A stretch of 64,000 nt of DNA from positions 3,954,489-4,018,488 of the forward strand of contig OY811993.1 in assembly GCA_963681505.1 (NCBI GenBank), read 5' to 3'. The notes beneath the pieces were generated by a model. The model was given only the letters and a program-made list of their open reading frames with translations, was not told where the DNA came from and ran no database searches. The stretch comes from Eunapius fragilis. Lineage: Eukaryota > Porifera > Demospongiae > Spongillida > Spongillidae. Within the stretch, counting starts at the first letter, position 1; the number at the start of each line of letters is the position of its first letter. Of this stretch, positions 21,434-33,371 are shown in pieces. The position numbers were made by a program, and so were the translations under genes.

Positions 21434-23921
21434 TTAATGAATATATGTCTTCTGGAGGTCTATGTACATGTTCTCTCCTGCCTCCAGAGGTGCACCAAGG
21501 GTCCCTGCTTGGGGGTGGGTGAGGCGGGCTTCATCTGGAATCTTAAGCACAAGCTCAGTGGACTGGCTCAGAGACAGGCAAAGCTCCCGAAAAGTTGACC
21601 GGGAATGTGTTTCAGGGTTCCTGTGTGACCACCACACATTTGCTCAGCCAGCATTTAATTAACTAGCAAATTTGAATGAGTGGTTTAACTGTACATGTAG
21701 TGTGCAGCATGTACTAATGCAATGATGTGTACAGCATACAGTTATGCAGAGTTATGCATGTGACACTGAATACTACATTCTGTCATGCAGTGGCATGCAT
21801 GAACCCATCCCACATACCAGCATTGGATCATCAACTGGTAGACCAGAAGTGGACATCCTGGGGGAGGAGGGAGTCTGTACCCTGAATCAATCTTTTTAAC
21901 CACCTTATATGGAACAAGCACTTTTAGATATTGATGAATCAAATGGATCGATTTATTTACCTCTGAGTTACCAAGTCCTTCAAAAGGCTTGGTCCCCATA
22001 CTCCATATCTCGTACAGCAGACATCCATAGCTCCACACATCACTGGCAGTGGAGTACTTCTTGAAGTGGATAGCCTCAGGGGCTGTTCACTTGACTGGAA
22101 TCATTCCTCCATGGGAAACATAGTATGTGTCATCAACCAGGTCACGTGAAAGTCCAAAGTCAGCAATCTATGGGTTAAAATTTACAATCAACCATTTCTA
22201 CTATGAAGGATACCTTGCATATGCAGTCCTGTGTAACAAGTATGTTCCTTGCAGCAAGGTCACGATGGACAAAGGACTTATTAGAGAAATACTTCATCCC
22301 AGCAGCTGTCTGCTTGGAGTATGTTAGCAAGCTTGAGTACAGGTCTTGGTGGACCAGCTGACCAGGGCTGAACATTGAATAGTTAATTAATTAATTCATA
22401 CAGATGTTGTGTGTGGCAAACGTACTCTGGCTTCAAAGTGTTCAGATGTGTCCTCAGGTCCTTTTTATGAGCCAGTTCAAGTATCAGCATGACCTGTGTT
22501 CAATAGTTGTGTAGTATCACATGATATACACGCTAATAAGATCACTTACTGGTTCTCCATCAGTGACAATACCATAGAGCTGAATAACATTAGGATGTCT
22601 GAACTGGGCCATGATGGCAGCCTCCTGTAGAAACTTGACCTTTGCATCTGGCTGGGTTACTGTTGGGTTGAGTGTCTTGACAGCAACCTCACACCTTCCT
22701 TTGGATCCATTCCATATTCCTATTTGGACCCCACCAAACTGACCACTCCCAAGCATTTTGGTTGTGCTATCCATGAATGGGTGATACATGTAAATAATGA
22801 TTTGCTATGGATGTGAAGGTATAAAATACGTTTCCATACGTGATGCAATGTCGTGGAATTTTCTTTATTCTTTGGTTCTCCAGTTGAATATACAATTCTT
22901 CCTCATGTGATGCTGGCATGTAGTATGGGTTCTCATCTTCTGTCATGGATTCAGGATTAACCTAAGACCAGGGTTGGGCATGCAATACATTAGCAATGAG
23001 CTATACATAATCAGAAGATGTGTATTATCCAGGATGTGCAAAGGTGCTTTGTAGTGATACAAGTAAAGACATATATTAAAGTACTTGGTATAGTGATATC
23101 AGTTGTAACACTTATTGTCTTGTGTTTATGCATAGTGTATAATTAATATATTCACCTGTACATGAGAAGTAGTGTACATGTTATCCCCATTGCTTGGGAC
23201 CTCATGTAATGGGCTGTGAAGAGATTCAGACTTAGTTAAGTTCTTTGCACTACTGCTGTAAAATCTATAATTATTGTAAAGTCTTTAGTTCAGAATGTTT
23301 ATGTAGTTTCATAATTCTCACCTCATGCTGTGTATGAATACTTTGTGCACCAGACCTTTCTGGAATCTCACATGCAAACTCAGCCTCACGTGGAGTGTGA
23401 GTGGATTCATCATCTCTTACGGGCTCATAAGTGGTAGAGGTACCAACATTGTTACTTCCAATGGTAACATTGGTAGTGGTGGGGGAGTACATCACATTGT
23501 CTGCACAAAGAGAAAAATATCTTTGGAATGCTTTTGTTAATGTTACTTATAGCTTGTACCTTGGCCTGTGGATACTATTAGTTTACTTGCATATCTCCTT
23601 CTCCATAGCACAATGCCAATAGTTGTAGCTGTGGTCACTGCTATGGCCATGATGACTACAACAATGATGACACTAGCAACAATTGCTGGAGATGTGTGTC
23701 CTTTTGCTGAGGAATTATGCATTATGATAGCAACACTTCAAAAAAAATTACATAATACAGAAAAATATTGCCACAAACCCAATATTAGAAGGTTTGTTGG
23801 ATGTAGGGTATGAATACACATGGAGAAGGAGGGGAGAGGGGACAAAGGTATGAGACTATATTTTACATGTGAGAACCAACAGATGGGCGAAACTTTAATG
23901 CTACACTATCTATCTGACTAC

Positions 23922-24752
23922 TTGAAGCGATGATTGGTGCAGGTGTAGTAGTAGCTGCAAACATACAAGAGATGGCATTGGGGAAATGTGTACAATAACT
24001 TACCCATTGCAATATTGGAGGAGGTAGCTCTAGCAACAGCAGACAGAGGACCAGAGGTGGAGATATCAGGAGCAGGTGTGGTAGTAGCTGCAAAAGTACA
24101 AGAGATGGCATTGGGGAAATGCGTACAATAACTTACCCATTACAACATTGGAGGAGGTAGCTCTAGCAACAGCAGACAGAGGACCAGAGGTGGAGATATC
24201 AGGAGCTGGTGTGGTAATAGCTGCAAAAGTACAAGAGATGGCATTGGGGAAATGCGTACAATAACTTACCCATTGCAATATTGGAGGAGGTAGCTCTAGC
24301 AACAGCAGACAGAGGACCAGAGGTGGAGATATCAGGAGCAGGTGTGATAGTAGCTGCAAAAGTACAAGAGATGGCATTGGGGAAATGCGTACAATAACTT
24401 ACCCATTGCAATATTGGAGGAGGTAGCTCTAGCAACAGCAGACAGAGGACCAGAGGTGGAGATATCAGGAGCAGGTGTGGTAGTAGCTGCAAAAGTACAA
24501 GAGATGGCATTGGGGAAATGCGTACAATAAATTACCCATTGCAATATTGGAGGAGGTAGCTCTAGCAACAGCAGACAGAGGACCAGAGGTGGAGATATCA
24601 GGAGCAGGTGTGGTAGTAGCTGCAAAAGTACAAGAGATGGCATTGGGGAAATGTGTACAATAACTTACCCATTCCAATTTTGGAGGAGGTGGCTCCACCA
24701 ACAGTAGACAGAGGACCAGAGGTGGAGATACCTGGAGCAGGTGTAGAGGATA
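23922..24752 (-). repeat. Tandem exon-intron cassettes, 133-bp unit (TK-A)
   Basis: Five complete units with exon 3' edges at 24536, 24403, 24270, 24137 and 24004, exactly 133 bp apart, plus a sixth (24669 onward) lacking an acceptor. Each unit is an 84-nt phase 1-1 exon (about 28 residues rich in Thr, Ser, Pro, Ala) and a 49-nt intron running from GTAAGT to TTTGCAG. A shorter 33-nt exon (23922-23954) closes the array. In the protein this gives a mucin-like stalk before the membrane. Confidence 0.9.
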
Positions 24753-24867
24753 ATTAAAACAATGTTATATAAAAAGCTGCCATCAAGTAATCCATTATTA
24801 ATAATCAAGATGTTCATTTGTAGTTGTAGCATATAGTGATGAAGCAATATTTTGCACTTGCATATAT

Positions 24868-25986
24868 CGAGAGTTACGTTAGTAATTCTCATATAGGATT
24901 TGACCCCGATTATGAATGTCATTAAAAAACGCGACCCGCTTCTAACAAGGCTCCTGACGAGCGGATGGCTTACCATGTTGTCGTCATCGTATAAGAAGGC
25001 AACAAAAAGCAGTTTCGTGTTTGTTTGATGTCACAAAACCGCGTGGTTCAAGGGCGTATACAAAGGGTGGGCAGGGAAGGGGGGGGGGCTTTAGCCCCCC
25101 CCCAGATTTTTGCACTTGAGTTATTAAAATTTCTGAAGTCGTTAATAATCAATTGTAAAGCGACGTATCCGGTTTTGCATTTAATAACGTGCACGTGCGT
25201 ACCATAATCATTCTTGTGCTTCGCGTTCGATCGTTGTAGGTTTGACGCTCTTTGTAACTTATATAGTGAAGTTGTTTTTCTCAAAATGCCTTCACGTCAG
25301 GAAAAGGAGAAAGCCAAACGACGAGCTAAGTACCTCAAAACTCGAGACGACGTATTATAGATTCAGCCCGAGCGGAACTACAAAGCAGAGCCTGAAAAGA
25401 AACGGGCCTCTCAACGTGAAAATTATCGAGCAGAGCCTGAAAAGAAACGGACCTCTCGATGCGCAAGGTATCGTGCAGATCATGAAAAGGAACGGACCTC
25501 TCGACGTGCAAGGTATCGAGCAGATCCTGAAAAGGAACGGGCTGCTAAAAGACAGCGATATTGCCATAGTCCTGAACGTGGATCTCGCTCGGCGAAAATA
25601 GTTAAGATCACTCAAAGGTATGTCGTACCTTTACAACCTCCCTCTCATATCAAGATGGATTACTTAACATGCTACGGCTCATAATCGGGTATGAATAAAA
25701 ATCAATGAAACAAGTAAATAAAAAACCTTCTCAATGAGAAAGTTGGTGGAATATAGGATTTGAAGGCAATGGTGGTGCAAAAAGCAAGGAAACAAGGGTC
25801 TGTAATAGTAAGGGAAAATGTATATTTAGCAGAGAAACATAGTATATGCTACAAACGGACCGCTAAATATAGGACTATGACATTTTCCCTTACTATTACA
25901 ACCCTTGTTTCCTTGCTTTTTGCACCACCATTGCCTTCAAATCCTATATCCCACCAACTTTCGCATTGAGAAGGTTTTTAATTTAC
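24868..25986 (+). mobile_element. MPSRQ-family composite element, copy 2
   Basis: Shares its 5' block (24868-25050), its promoter-like block (25190-25330) and its pre-palindrome block (25640-25700) with copy 1. It ends in the foldback 25708-25986 (ACAAGTAAATAAAAAACC to AATTTACTTGT). A G-rich hairpin lies at 25078-25105. It is inserted in an intron of TK-A, antisense to that gene. Confidence 0.8.
25286..25683 (+). pseudogene. MPSRQ ORF with DPEKK repeats
   Basis: The frame begins [17 protein letters not shown] and meets a TAG at 25358-25360. It then continues open to 25683 as repeats of about 15 residues of the type YRADPEKERAAKRARY. About 132 codons in total, very rich in Arg, Lys and Glu. 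The same MPSRQ start is found at 4286 (+), near 30893 (-), near 54599 (-) and near 55883 (-), and the DPEKK repeats recur at about 58200-58460 (-). No enzymatic domain is visible. I recall similar repeats in predicted sponge proteins, of unknown function. Confidence 0.65.
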
Positions 25987-26443
25987 TTGTATAATTCTAA
26001 CAAGTATAGTACCTTCTGACTATTTGGGTTTGATAAGGTAATGACTATTTGGCATTAAAAGATCTATACATTATGTGGTCATACATAGTACATTGAGCTA
26101 TTACATCAACATAGTGCTAATGTGTGAAGAATTGAAGAGACTTACTGGTGCAATTTAACCCATCTGATTGCATTTGGTAACCAGGGTAACAGCTGCAGTT
26201 GTATCCTGATGATGTGTTATTGCATATCTGACTGCACCCTCCATTGTTGACTGCACATTCATTCACATCTATAATGGTGGCACCAGGTACATGTCTATGT
26301 ACTAGGGAAAGTGCTTGCTAACATACCAAGACTGATGAGAAGAGTGAGACCTTGCTGATCATTGTATCCTTTTTTTAAATCAATCTTTGATGAACATTCT
26401 GAACTACGGCTCTTGTATTTCACTGATGATCCAGGCACATTTG

Positions 26444-26868
26444 CTGCAATACGCAAACCTATATGTGTGCAAACCCTGAATCAACAGTTAGTGTGAGGTT
26501 ATCTTTATTGGCCTTTAATTTACTTGCACGCACAATTTAAAAATAATGTGTCCTTGGCATTCACATGTTGCTTCAGAGGAATGATGGAAGCTCAATGTTC
26601 CTATTAAACATGTGCTGCCCATTACACATTGACCCAATGAATAATTAATAATTTGGCCTTAAAATTTTTATGATGAGGTGGAGGGGGGGGGGATGCTAAT
26701 GAAGGGTATGAGTTTAAATACCCATTTTTATTATTGTGGGGAATGTATGAATGAGGGAACAATAAACACTAATCTGTCCAAATACATTTTAAGAAATGCT
26801 ATGCTTACATCCTGAACTAATAATGCAAATATCTGTTCTTTAGTTAACACACACACACACACACATAA
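26444..26868. other. Spacer between TK-B 3' end and TK-A
   Basis: About 26610-26850 duplicates 21010-21400, the 3' flank of TK-A. A (CA)n tract lies at about 26847-26865. No TK-A signal exon or further extracellular exon was found here. Confidence 0.7.
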
Positions 26869-29800
26869 TTAATGAATATATGTCTTCTGGAGGTCTATGT
26901 ACATGTTCTCTCCTGCCTCCAGAGGGGCACCAAGGGTCCCTGCTTGGGGGTGGGTGAGGCGGGCTTCATCTGGAATCTTAAGCACAAGCTCAGTGGACTG
27001 GCTCAGAGACAGGCAAAGCTCCAGAAAAGTTGACCGGGAATGTGTTTCAGGGTTCCTGTGTGACCACCAAACATGTGAATGAATTTTTAATGTTGCTCAG
27101 CCAGCATTTAATTAACTAGCAAATTTGAATGAGTGGTTTGACTGTGGCGTGACATACTAATGCAATGATGCGTACAGCATATAGTATGCAGAGTTATGGA
27201 GACTCTGCATATACAGATGCATATGCATATCATTGAAGTGCCCATATGCAGATGTCTGCATATGGTCGGACACTTCAATGATATGCGTCTGTATATTCTT
27301 CATATGCAGAGTCTGCATGACACTGTATATTACATTCTGTCGCGCAGTGACGCATGCATGAATCCATCCCCACATACCAGCATTGGATCATCAACTGGTA
27401 GATCAGAAGTGGACATCCAGGGGGAGGAGGGAGTCTGTACCCTGAATCAATCTTTTTAACCACCTTATATGGAACAAGCACTTCTAGATATTGATGAATC
27501 AATGGATCTTTATTTTTTACCTCTGAGTTGCCCATTCCCTCATAAGGCTTGGTCCCCATGCTCCATATTTCATACAGCAGACATCCATAGCTCCACACAT
27601 CACTGGCAGTGGAGTACTTCTTGAAGTGGATAGCCTCAGGGGCTGTCCACTTGACTGGAATCATTCCTCCATGGGAAACATAGTATGTGTCATCAGCCAG
27701 GTCACGTGACAGTCCAAAGTCAGCAATCTATGGGTTAAAATTTACAATCAACCATTTCTATCATGCATGATACCTTGCATATGCAGTCCTGTGTAACAAG
27801 TATGTTCCTTGCAGCAAGGTCACGATGGACAAAGGACTTATTAGAGAGATACTTCATTCCAGCAGCTGTCTGCTTGGAGTATGTCAGCAGACTTGAGTAC
27901 AGGTCTTGGTGGACCAGCTGACCAGGGCTGAACATTCAATAGTTAATTAATTCATGATGATGCTGTGTGTGGCAAACATACTCTGGCTTCAAAGTATTCA
28001 GATGTGTCCTCAGGTCTTTTTTTTGTGCCAGTTCAATTACCAGCATGACCTGTGGATTATGATAATGTACTAGTATGTTCACATAATAAGATCACCTACT
28101 GGTTCCCCATCAGTGACAATACCATAGAGCTGAATAACATTAGGATGTCTGAACTGGGCCATGATGGCTGCCTCCTGTAGAAACTTGACCTTTGCATCTG
28201 GCTGGGTTACTGTTGGGTTGAGTGTCTTGACAGCAACCTCACACCTTCCTTTGGATCCATTCCATATTCCTATTTGGACCCCACCAAACTGACCACTCCC
28301 AAGCATTTGGGTTGTGCTATCCATGAATGGGTGATACATGTAAATAATGATTTGCTATGGATGTGAGGGCATAAAATACGTTTTCATACGTGATGCAATG
28401 TCGTGGAATCTTCTTTATTCTTTGGTTCTCCAGTTGAATATACAATTCTTCCTCATGTGATGCAGGCATGTAGTATGGGTTCTCATCTTTTGTCATAGAT
28501 TCTCGAGTATTTTCAAATACCTAGATAGCATTGGCAACACAAATTAATACATGCAGATGATAAGCATGCAATAGCTATCATCTGTGATGCTCTTTTTCTA
28601 ACATCAACATTCACGTTAGGGCACCTCCATGATTGCCATGGCAATACCTTAGGAATACAAATTAAAAAAAATAGTGGTGTATTAGTGATGTAAAACGTAG
28701 GGGCTCAAGGATTGAATGATAAGGAAAAATGAAGTAGGCCTATATTTAGCACATGAACAATATAATGTCCTACAATTGTGCTAAATTTCGTTTTTACACC
28801 ATTATTGCCTTCAAATCCTATATATAGTACCACCAACTTTCTCATAGAGAATATTTTAATGTACTTGTTTCATGTATTATTGTTCAAAGATAGTACTTAT
28901 GAACGTATGCCCCCAGGCCCTAAACGTATAGCGTAAATTATTTGTCCCTGAATTCTACATGATTTTTTAAAATCAGTATTATTACAGCCCAGACCATAAC
29001 CATTAAGGCCAAATAGGAAAGTTCTATATTATCCTTTTCGCGAGTTCTGTCAGATACAAGACTCTTTAAAAAAAAAAACTCCGACATATACGATGTATGT
29101 TCGAGATTATTTGACCACTGACGCTAGAATGCCGATCAAAAGTGCTTCAATACCGAATTATGCGTTGTCAAGAAGAACAATGTGGAATATCATGAGACCG
29201 GGTACGAGTTCGGGCTCTGTATCAAAAACAAAAGCGTATACATGTATGGGGATCGTACAACGATATTAGACGATACCTGTACATTGTCTTGTGTGACATA
29301 ACCGGATATGTTAACGATAGCACGGTAAGTGAAACTATCGATATCGGGTACGATCTTGTACGACCTTGTATGATTTTTTTTGGGTGCTGGGACACGGTTT
29401 TGTGACGTCATACAACCACTAAACTGCTCAATCTGACTCCTTGTACGATAATGACAGTTAAACGATCCGATCTTCAGGATACTAATAGCAGGCAGGTGCG
29501 TTTAAAAAGACATTCCTAATCGGGATCAAATCCTATATGAGAACATCTTGATAGAATGAGTTATGAGTTTGATTTTTAGTCGACACTGCTAGCTGTATGT
29601 GTGTGTTATTCAATAAGTACGTTCTAACCTCAAACACGCCCCGAGCACATAATGACATAGCAAATAATCATTAGCACGTGCAATACCACAGGTTTATTGT
29701 AAATATGGAAGATCGTGTCAAAAACTTACACACCTGCTCATCAACAATAGCGTATACGTTTTCACCATTTCTTGGTATCTCATATGAGATTGGCTATGAA

Positions 29801-30111
29801 AAGTGTGCAATCATATTACTGCACACTCCAATCATTGATTTAAGTTCAGCATTCAATGAAAATATTGATATAGTGGTCATGCATCTATTAAAATTCTCAC
29901 CTCATGCTGTGTATGAATACTTTGTGCACCAGACCTTTCTGGAATCTCATATGCAGCCTGAGCCTCACGTGGAGTGTGGGTGGATTCATCATCTCTTACA
30001 GGCTCATAAGTGGCAGAGGTACCAACATTGTTAGTTGCAATGTAAATATTAGCCGTGGTGGTGGTAGAGAACATCACATTGTCTGAAAAATTCAAAGAGA
30101 GCTGGTGTGTG

Positions 30112-30153
<42 letters not shown>

Positions 30154-32933
30154 AGTGTTTTGTTTCGTTTACCTGTAGTTGATTCTTGGCCTGTCCACTT
30201 TCTTGCATATCTCCTTCGCCATAGCGCAATGAAGATAGTTATAGCTGTGATCACTACTACGGCTATGATGACAATACTTGCAGCGATTACTGGAGCTGAG
30301 TTAGCGCAGTAAGATGTAAATTAATTATAAATGTAATACACCAGTAACCATTAATGATATAAAACAATCAAGTTGTATATGAACAAGTAAAGAAAAACAT
30401 TCTCTAACGAGAAATTTGGTGGGATATAGGAATTGGAGGCAAAGGTGGTGTAAAAAGGAGGGGAACAAGTTTTTGAGAAAAGGGAAATGAGACATATATC
30501 CTATATTTAGCACTTCTTTTGGTTCTGTTACATTTACACGTGCCAAATATAGGATTTATGTCTCATTTTCCTTTTCTCAAAATCTTGTTCCCCTCCTTTT
30601 TACACCACCTTTCCCTCCGATTCCAATATCCCACCAACTTTTTCGTTAGAGAATTTTTTTTTTTTTACTTGTTTCCTCTATTTTGTTATTATCATTTTTA
30701 ATTTTATTGTCAATTATTAATACTGGCAAGTGCCCCCCCCCCCCCCCCCCCCCCAATCGCTTTAATTACCGTCACGAGCGGACGCCCACGTTTCTTTGGG
30801 ATCAGTACGGAACGCGGGAGAACTCTAACTCGTCGTCTCGACTTTGGAGGTATTCCTCTCATTGTTTAGCTTTCCTCTTTTGTTGACGTGAAGGCATTTT
30901 GAAAAAAAAAAAAACATCGCTAGCCAAAAGAGGTAAACAAAACTGCAATTAAATCTGTTTACATGTATAACGCGCACAATTCTAAATATACGTAGATGTC
31001 GCCATGGGGACGGTTAAACATAGCACTCCATATTATGTAATGATTACGTATATGCTTGATTTATATATCTGATACCTGAAGATGTCCTTCCAGGAGATTC
31101 TAAAGCGATTGATATAATTGGCGCTCTTTAAAACTATTCCTATCCGGAGTTATACTCACCCCAGAATTAAAAGAATTAGAAGACGACGACGAGAAGAATT
31201 GGCCTGGGGACGAGAAAAGTTTTTTTTTTTTTTTGTTCTCTTAAAGCAAACAGTTTGAAGACTGGAACAAAACATTAAAATGACTGCCTTTGCCGTCTGT
31301 TTTGATAGCAACATTACAAAGAGCTAAACTATTCGTTTCTTGGTACGCGAGTTATATGCGGGTCGCGTTTAAAAAAATGATATTCACGACCCGGGTCAAT
31401 CCCTCTAATATGTTTGGGATGTTTGATTGAGGCTCAGTAGTCTTCATTTCAAAGGTTGTTATAAAATGACTACAACTTTGAGCATTGAGGAAAGAGTAAT
31501 ACTGTTTGGGGGTTGAATGTCTCATATGACAAACCCACTGTCATATTGCAGGTTAAAAACTGGAATTAAAATAAAATAATGCTTGCCTGCAAAAAGCGCC
31601 ATGCATTGCAACTTTGTAACACATTTACACAACAGTAGACATACGATCAGAGGTGGAGAGAGCAGGAACATTAGTTGCGGTAACAGTCGACATTTGATCA
31701 GAGGTGGAGAGAGCAGTAACATTTGTTGCTGTAACAGTAGACATATGACCAGAGGTGGAGAGAGCAGGAACATTAGTTGCTGTAACAGTAGACATATGAC
31801 CAGAGGTGGGGAGAGCAGGAGCAGGCGTGCTGGTAGCTGTAAATTATAAGAGATGATGGTGTGGTGTATAAGGCCACAATTGCTCATGGAGTATTGTATC
31901 GTTCAATATGGGTCTTTCAATTAATAGACCCTTCTTGCACAGAGATGAGGAATTTGATGGCAAATCTGGAGGCAAGCAATATGGCATCAGGAGGTAGCCA
32001 TGACAGTATGATTCAAAGCTTGAACTGTGGCCTTGCTATGAAATTCTTAATCTCATATGAGAAGGATCTATTTAATCAACACTAACTTAGTGTAATTTTA
32101 AATGATGCATACTTACTGCTGTTGTTTGTCGTTGTATTGATGCACATCTGATCACACCTTATGCACATCTGATCACACCTTTTGCACATCTGATCACACC
32201 TTATGCACATCTGGTCACACCTTATGCACATCTGGTCACACCTTATGCTTCCGTTATTGACCGCACTCTCACATTCAGTCCAAACTATATATAATGATGG
32301 TAGAATTAATTTACTAGAAAGGAAAAGTGATTGCATACCAAAGCTGATGTGAAGAGTGAGATTTGGATCACAGTGCAGATTATGACACATTTTGCAATAC
32401 ATGCATGAGTTGGGCTCAGTTGTAAGAGTGCACCCACAACTGGTTACGCTTTTGCAACTAGCAGTATTGCTGTACTGTACTTGCACTGGTACACAATGTT
32501 CCTGTTCACAATCACTTGGAGTGCAATTTCTGTACACTACAAGGGTGCCATCTTTGGGTATGCACGTTTCACAAAGTTCACCACACTGCAGGGGAATTTT
32601 GCATGCACTGTCTTGGGAGAGACACGGGCCAGCACAGGGTGCACCACATCTTGGCATAGAGAAACCTGAAATTAAAGAGATAATAGAAGAGAACATACAC
32701 CAAGATCTGAACACGGAAGTGTCCTGTGGAACAATTTTACACAGTTGTTTGGACAAGTACATGCGAGAGCATGAAAATGTATGTTATCAAAGCACATTGT
32801 TTATTTCTGTTGTCTGTTACATTTGATTTCTATTAGATAGGGTATGATGTTAGAATGATGAATTCATCCCACCTGTAATAAGTAACTGCAGAAGGACCAG
32901 AAGTTTAAGCTGCATATGGTTGGATGCTTTCAT
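26869..32933 (-). CDS. TK-B: receptor tyrosine kinase, intact model
   Basis: Thirteen exons: 32933-32873 (signal peptide, hydrophobic [12 protein letters not shown]), 32665-32339 (Cys-rich), 32284-32117 (EGF-like start with RCDQMC repeats), 31836-31645 (Ser/Thr stalk), 30295-30173 (TM), 30082-29901, 28520-28390 (juxtamembrane), 28316-28100, 28049-27982, 27927-27774, 27727-27521, 27463-27378 and 27055-26869. They sum to 2,103 nt, 700 residues, with consistent phases and no internal stop. Kinase marks: GSGQFGGV loop, VAVKTL lysine, [15 protein letters not shown], a YY activation loop and VKWTAPEA. Tyrosines in [17 protein letters not shown] and the tail MYIDL are possible SH2 docking sites. As a membrane tyrosine kinase it should signal on ligand binding; the ligand is unknown. 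A 1-bp change in a stalk repeat appears to make the donor that ends exon 4. Introns hold two composite elements and a hairpin insertion. Confidence 0.85.
27201..27313. repeat. Hairpin insertion in a TK-B intron
   Basis: Inverted repeat: GACTCTGCATATA with its complement at 27303-27313, the perfect arm CATATCATTGAAGTG (27226-27240) with 27271-27285, and an inner palindrome at 27242-27265. The same intron of TK-A (about 21745-21765) lacks it, so it is an insertion, probably a small MITE. Confidence 0.7.
28650..29540 (-). mobile_element. MPSRQ-family composite element, decayed copy
   Basis: A degraded palindrome at 28650-28870 (CACCAACTTTCTCATAGAG ... GTACTTG) is followed by the family 5' end on the minus strand near 29525 (CATATAGGATTTGATCCCG). 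The interior between is AT-rich with no open frame. It lies in a TK-B intron. Confidence 0.55.
30110..30150. repeat. (GT)n microsatellite in a TK-B intron
   Basis: About 20 GT units between the transmembrane and first juxtamembrane exons. Confidence 0.95.
30385..31405 (-). mobile_element. MPSRQ-family composite element in TK-B intron
   Basis: Foldback palindrome 30385-30672, then a minus-strand [11 protein letters not shown] start near 30893 that stops quickly. The long block 31000-31400 is shared with 54700-55110 and, inverted, with 62290-62690. The 5' end near 31395 has the GACCCGGGTCAAT variant. A poly-C run lies at 30735-30755. Confidence 0.75.
32140..32244 (-). repeat. Five 21-bp coding repeats inside an EGF-like exon
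   Basis: Five tandem 21-bp units, each coding IRCDQMC or a one-residue variant (one begins K), lie inside TK-B exon 3 and stay in frame. They replace the middle of what in TK-A is a calcium-binding EGF module. Confidence 0.9.
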
Positions 32934-33371
32934 CCTGAAGAATGGTAAAAATCACAGAATATTATATGAGACAGTGTCAGAAAAATCAGTTTTTCAAGTT
33001 TTCAAAATACTTTTCTGTGAACTCCAAAGAGCCTCTATCAATCAATGGTCACATATCAAGAATTGGGCTATCCTAATAACATTATAAGGTACTGAATTTA
33101 TAATTCCCTGTACATTTCAATGCAAGCATTGATTGCACTTGACAAGTGTGGTTATGCTGGACCCTGTCCCTATTTGCAGATAAACATGTATTGCTTCTTG
33201 ACTGATGGCACATGTCTAAGGTTTGATGGTGAATTAATTGTCATAAATGCTCCCTCTCCTCTCCACCAATTCAAAAAGCTAGATCACATAACTACTTGTA
33301 ACATCAAAGATTGCAAGTAAATATATAAGGATGCCCAGTCGATTGGACTAACACCAGTCCTACAATCTATT
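32934..33371. other. Upstream region of TK-B
   Basis: AT-rich sequence between the TK-B start codon and the next transposon. No clear TATA box or coding pattern; it should contain the TK-B promoter. Confidence 0.4.

Larger units (their letters stand above)
21434..26443 (-). pseudogene. TK-A: disabled receptor tyrosine kinase
   Basis: Exons in gene order: 26443-26327 (unknown extracellular), 26268-26147 (EGF-CA), stalk cassettes 24619-24536, 24486-24403, 24353-24270, 24220-24137 and 24087-24004, then 23954-23922, 23706-23587 (TM), 23500-23322, 22961-22840, 22766-22550 ([14 protein letters not shown]), 22493-22426, 22367-22214 (HRDLAARN), 22167-21961 (DFGLSRD), 21903-21818 and 21620-21434. Splice phases agree with TK-B and TK-C. 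Damage: TGA at 22089-22087 replaces the Trp of the VKWTAPE motif in the activation segment; the EGF exon has lost one base near 26160, giving an in-frame TAA; no signal-peptide exon lies before the 3' end of TK-B. An intron holds the composite element 24868-25986. It is a 5'-truncated, inactive duplicate of TK-B/TK-C. Confidence 0.85.

Noticed and set aside
23213-23213. Frameshift of the PITYEV exon as a further lesion of TK-A
   Set aside because: All three genes splice in phase without this exon, so its damage need not matter.
23922-24752. CRISPR-like regular array
   Set aside because: Period is 133 bp, there are no unique spacers, the units carry splice sites and the genome is eukaryotic.
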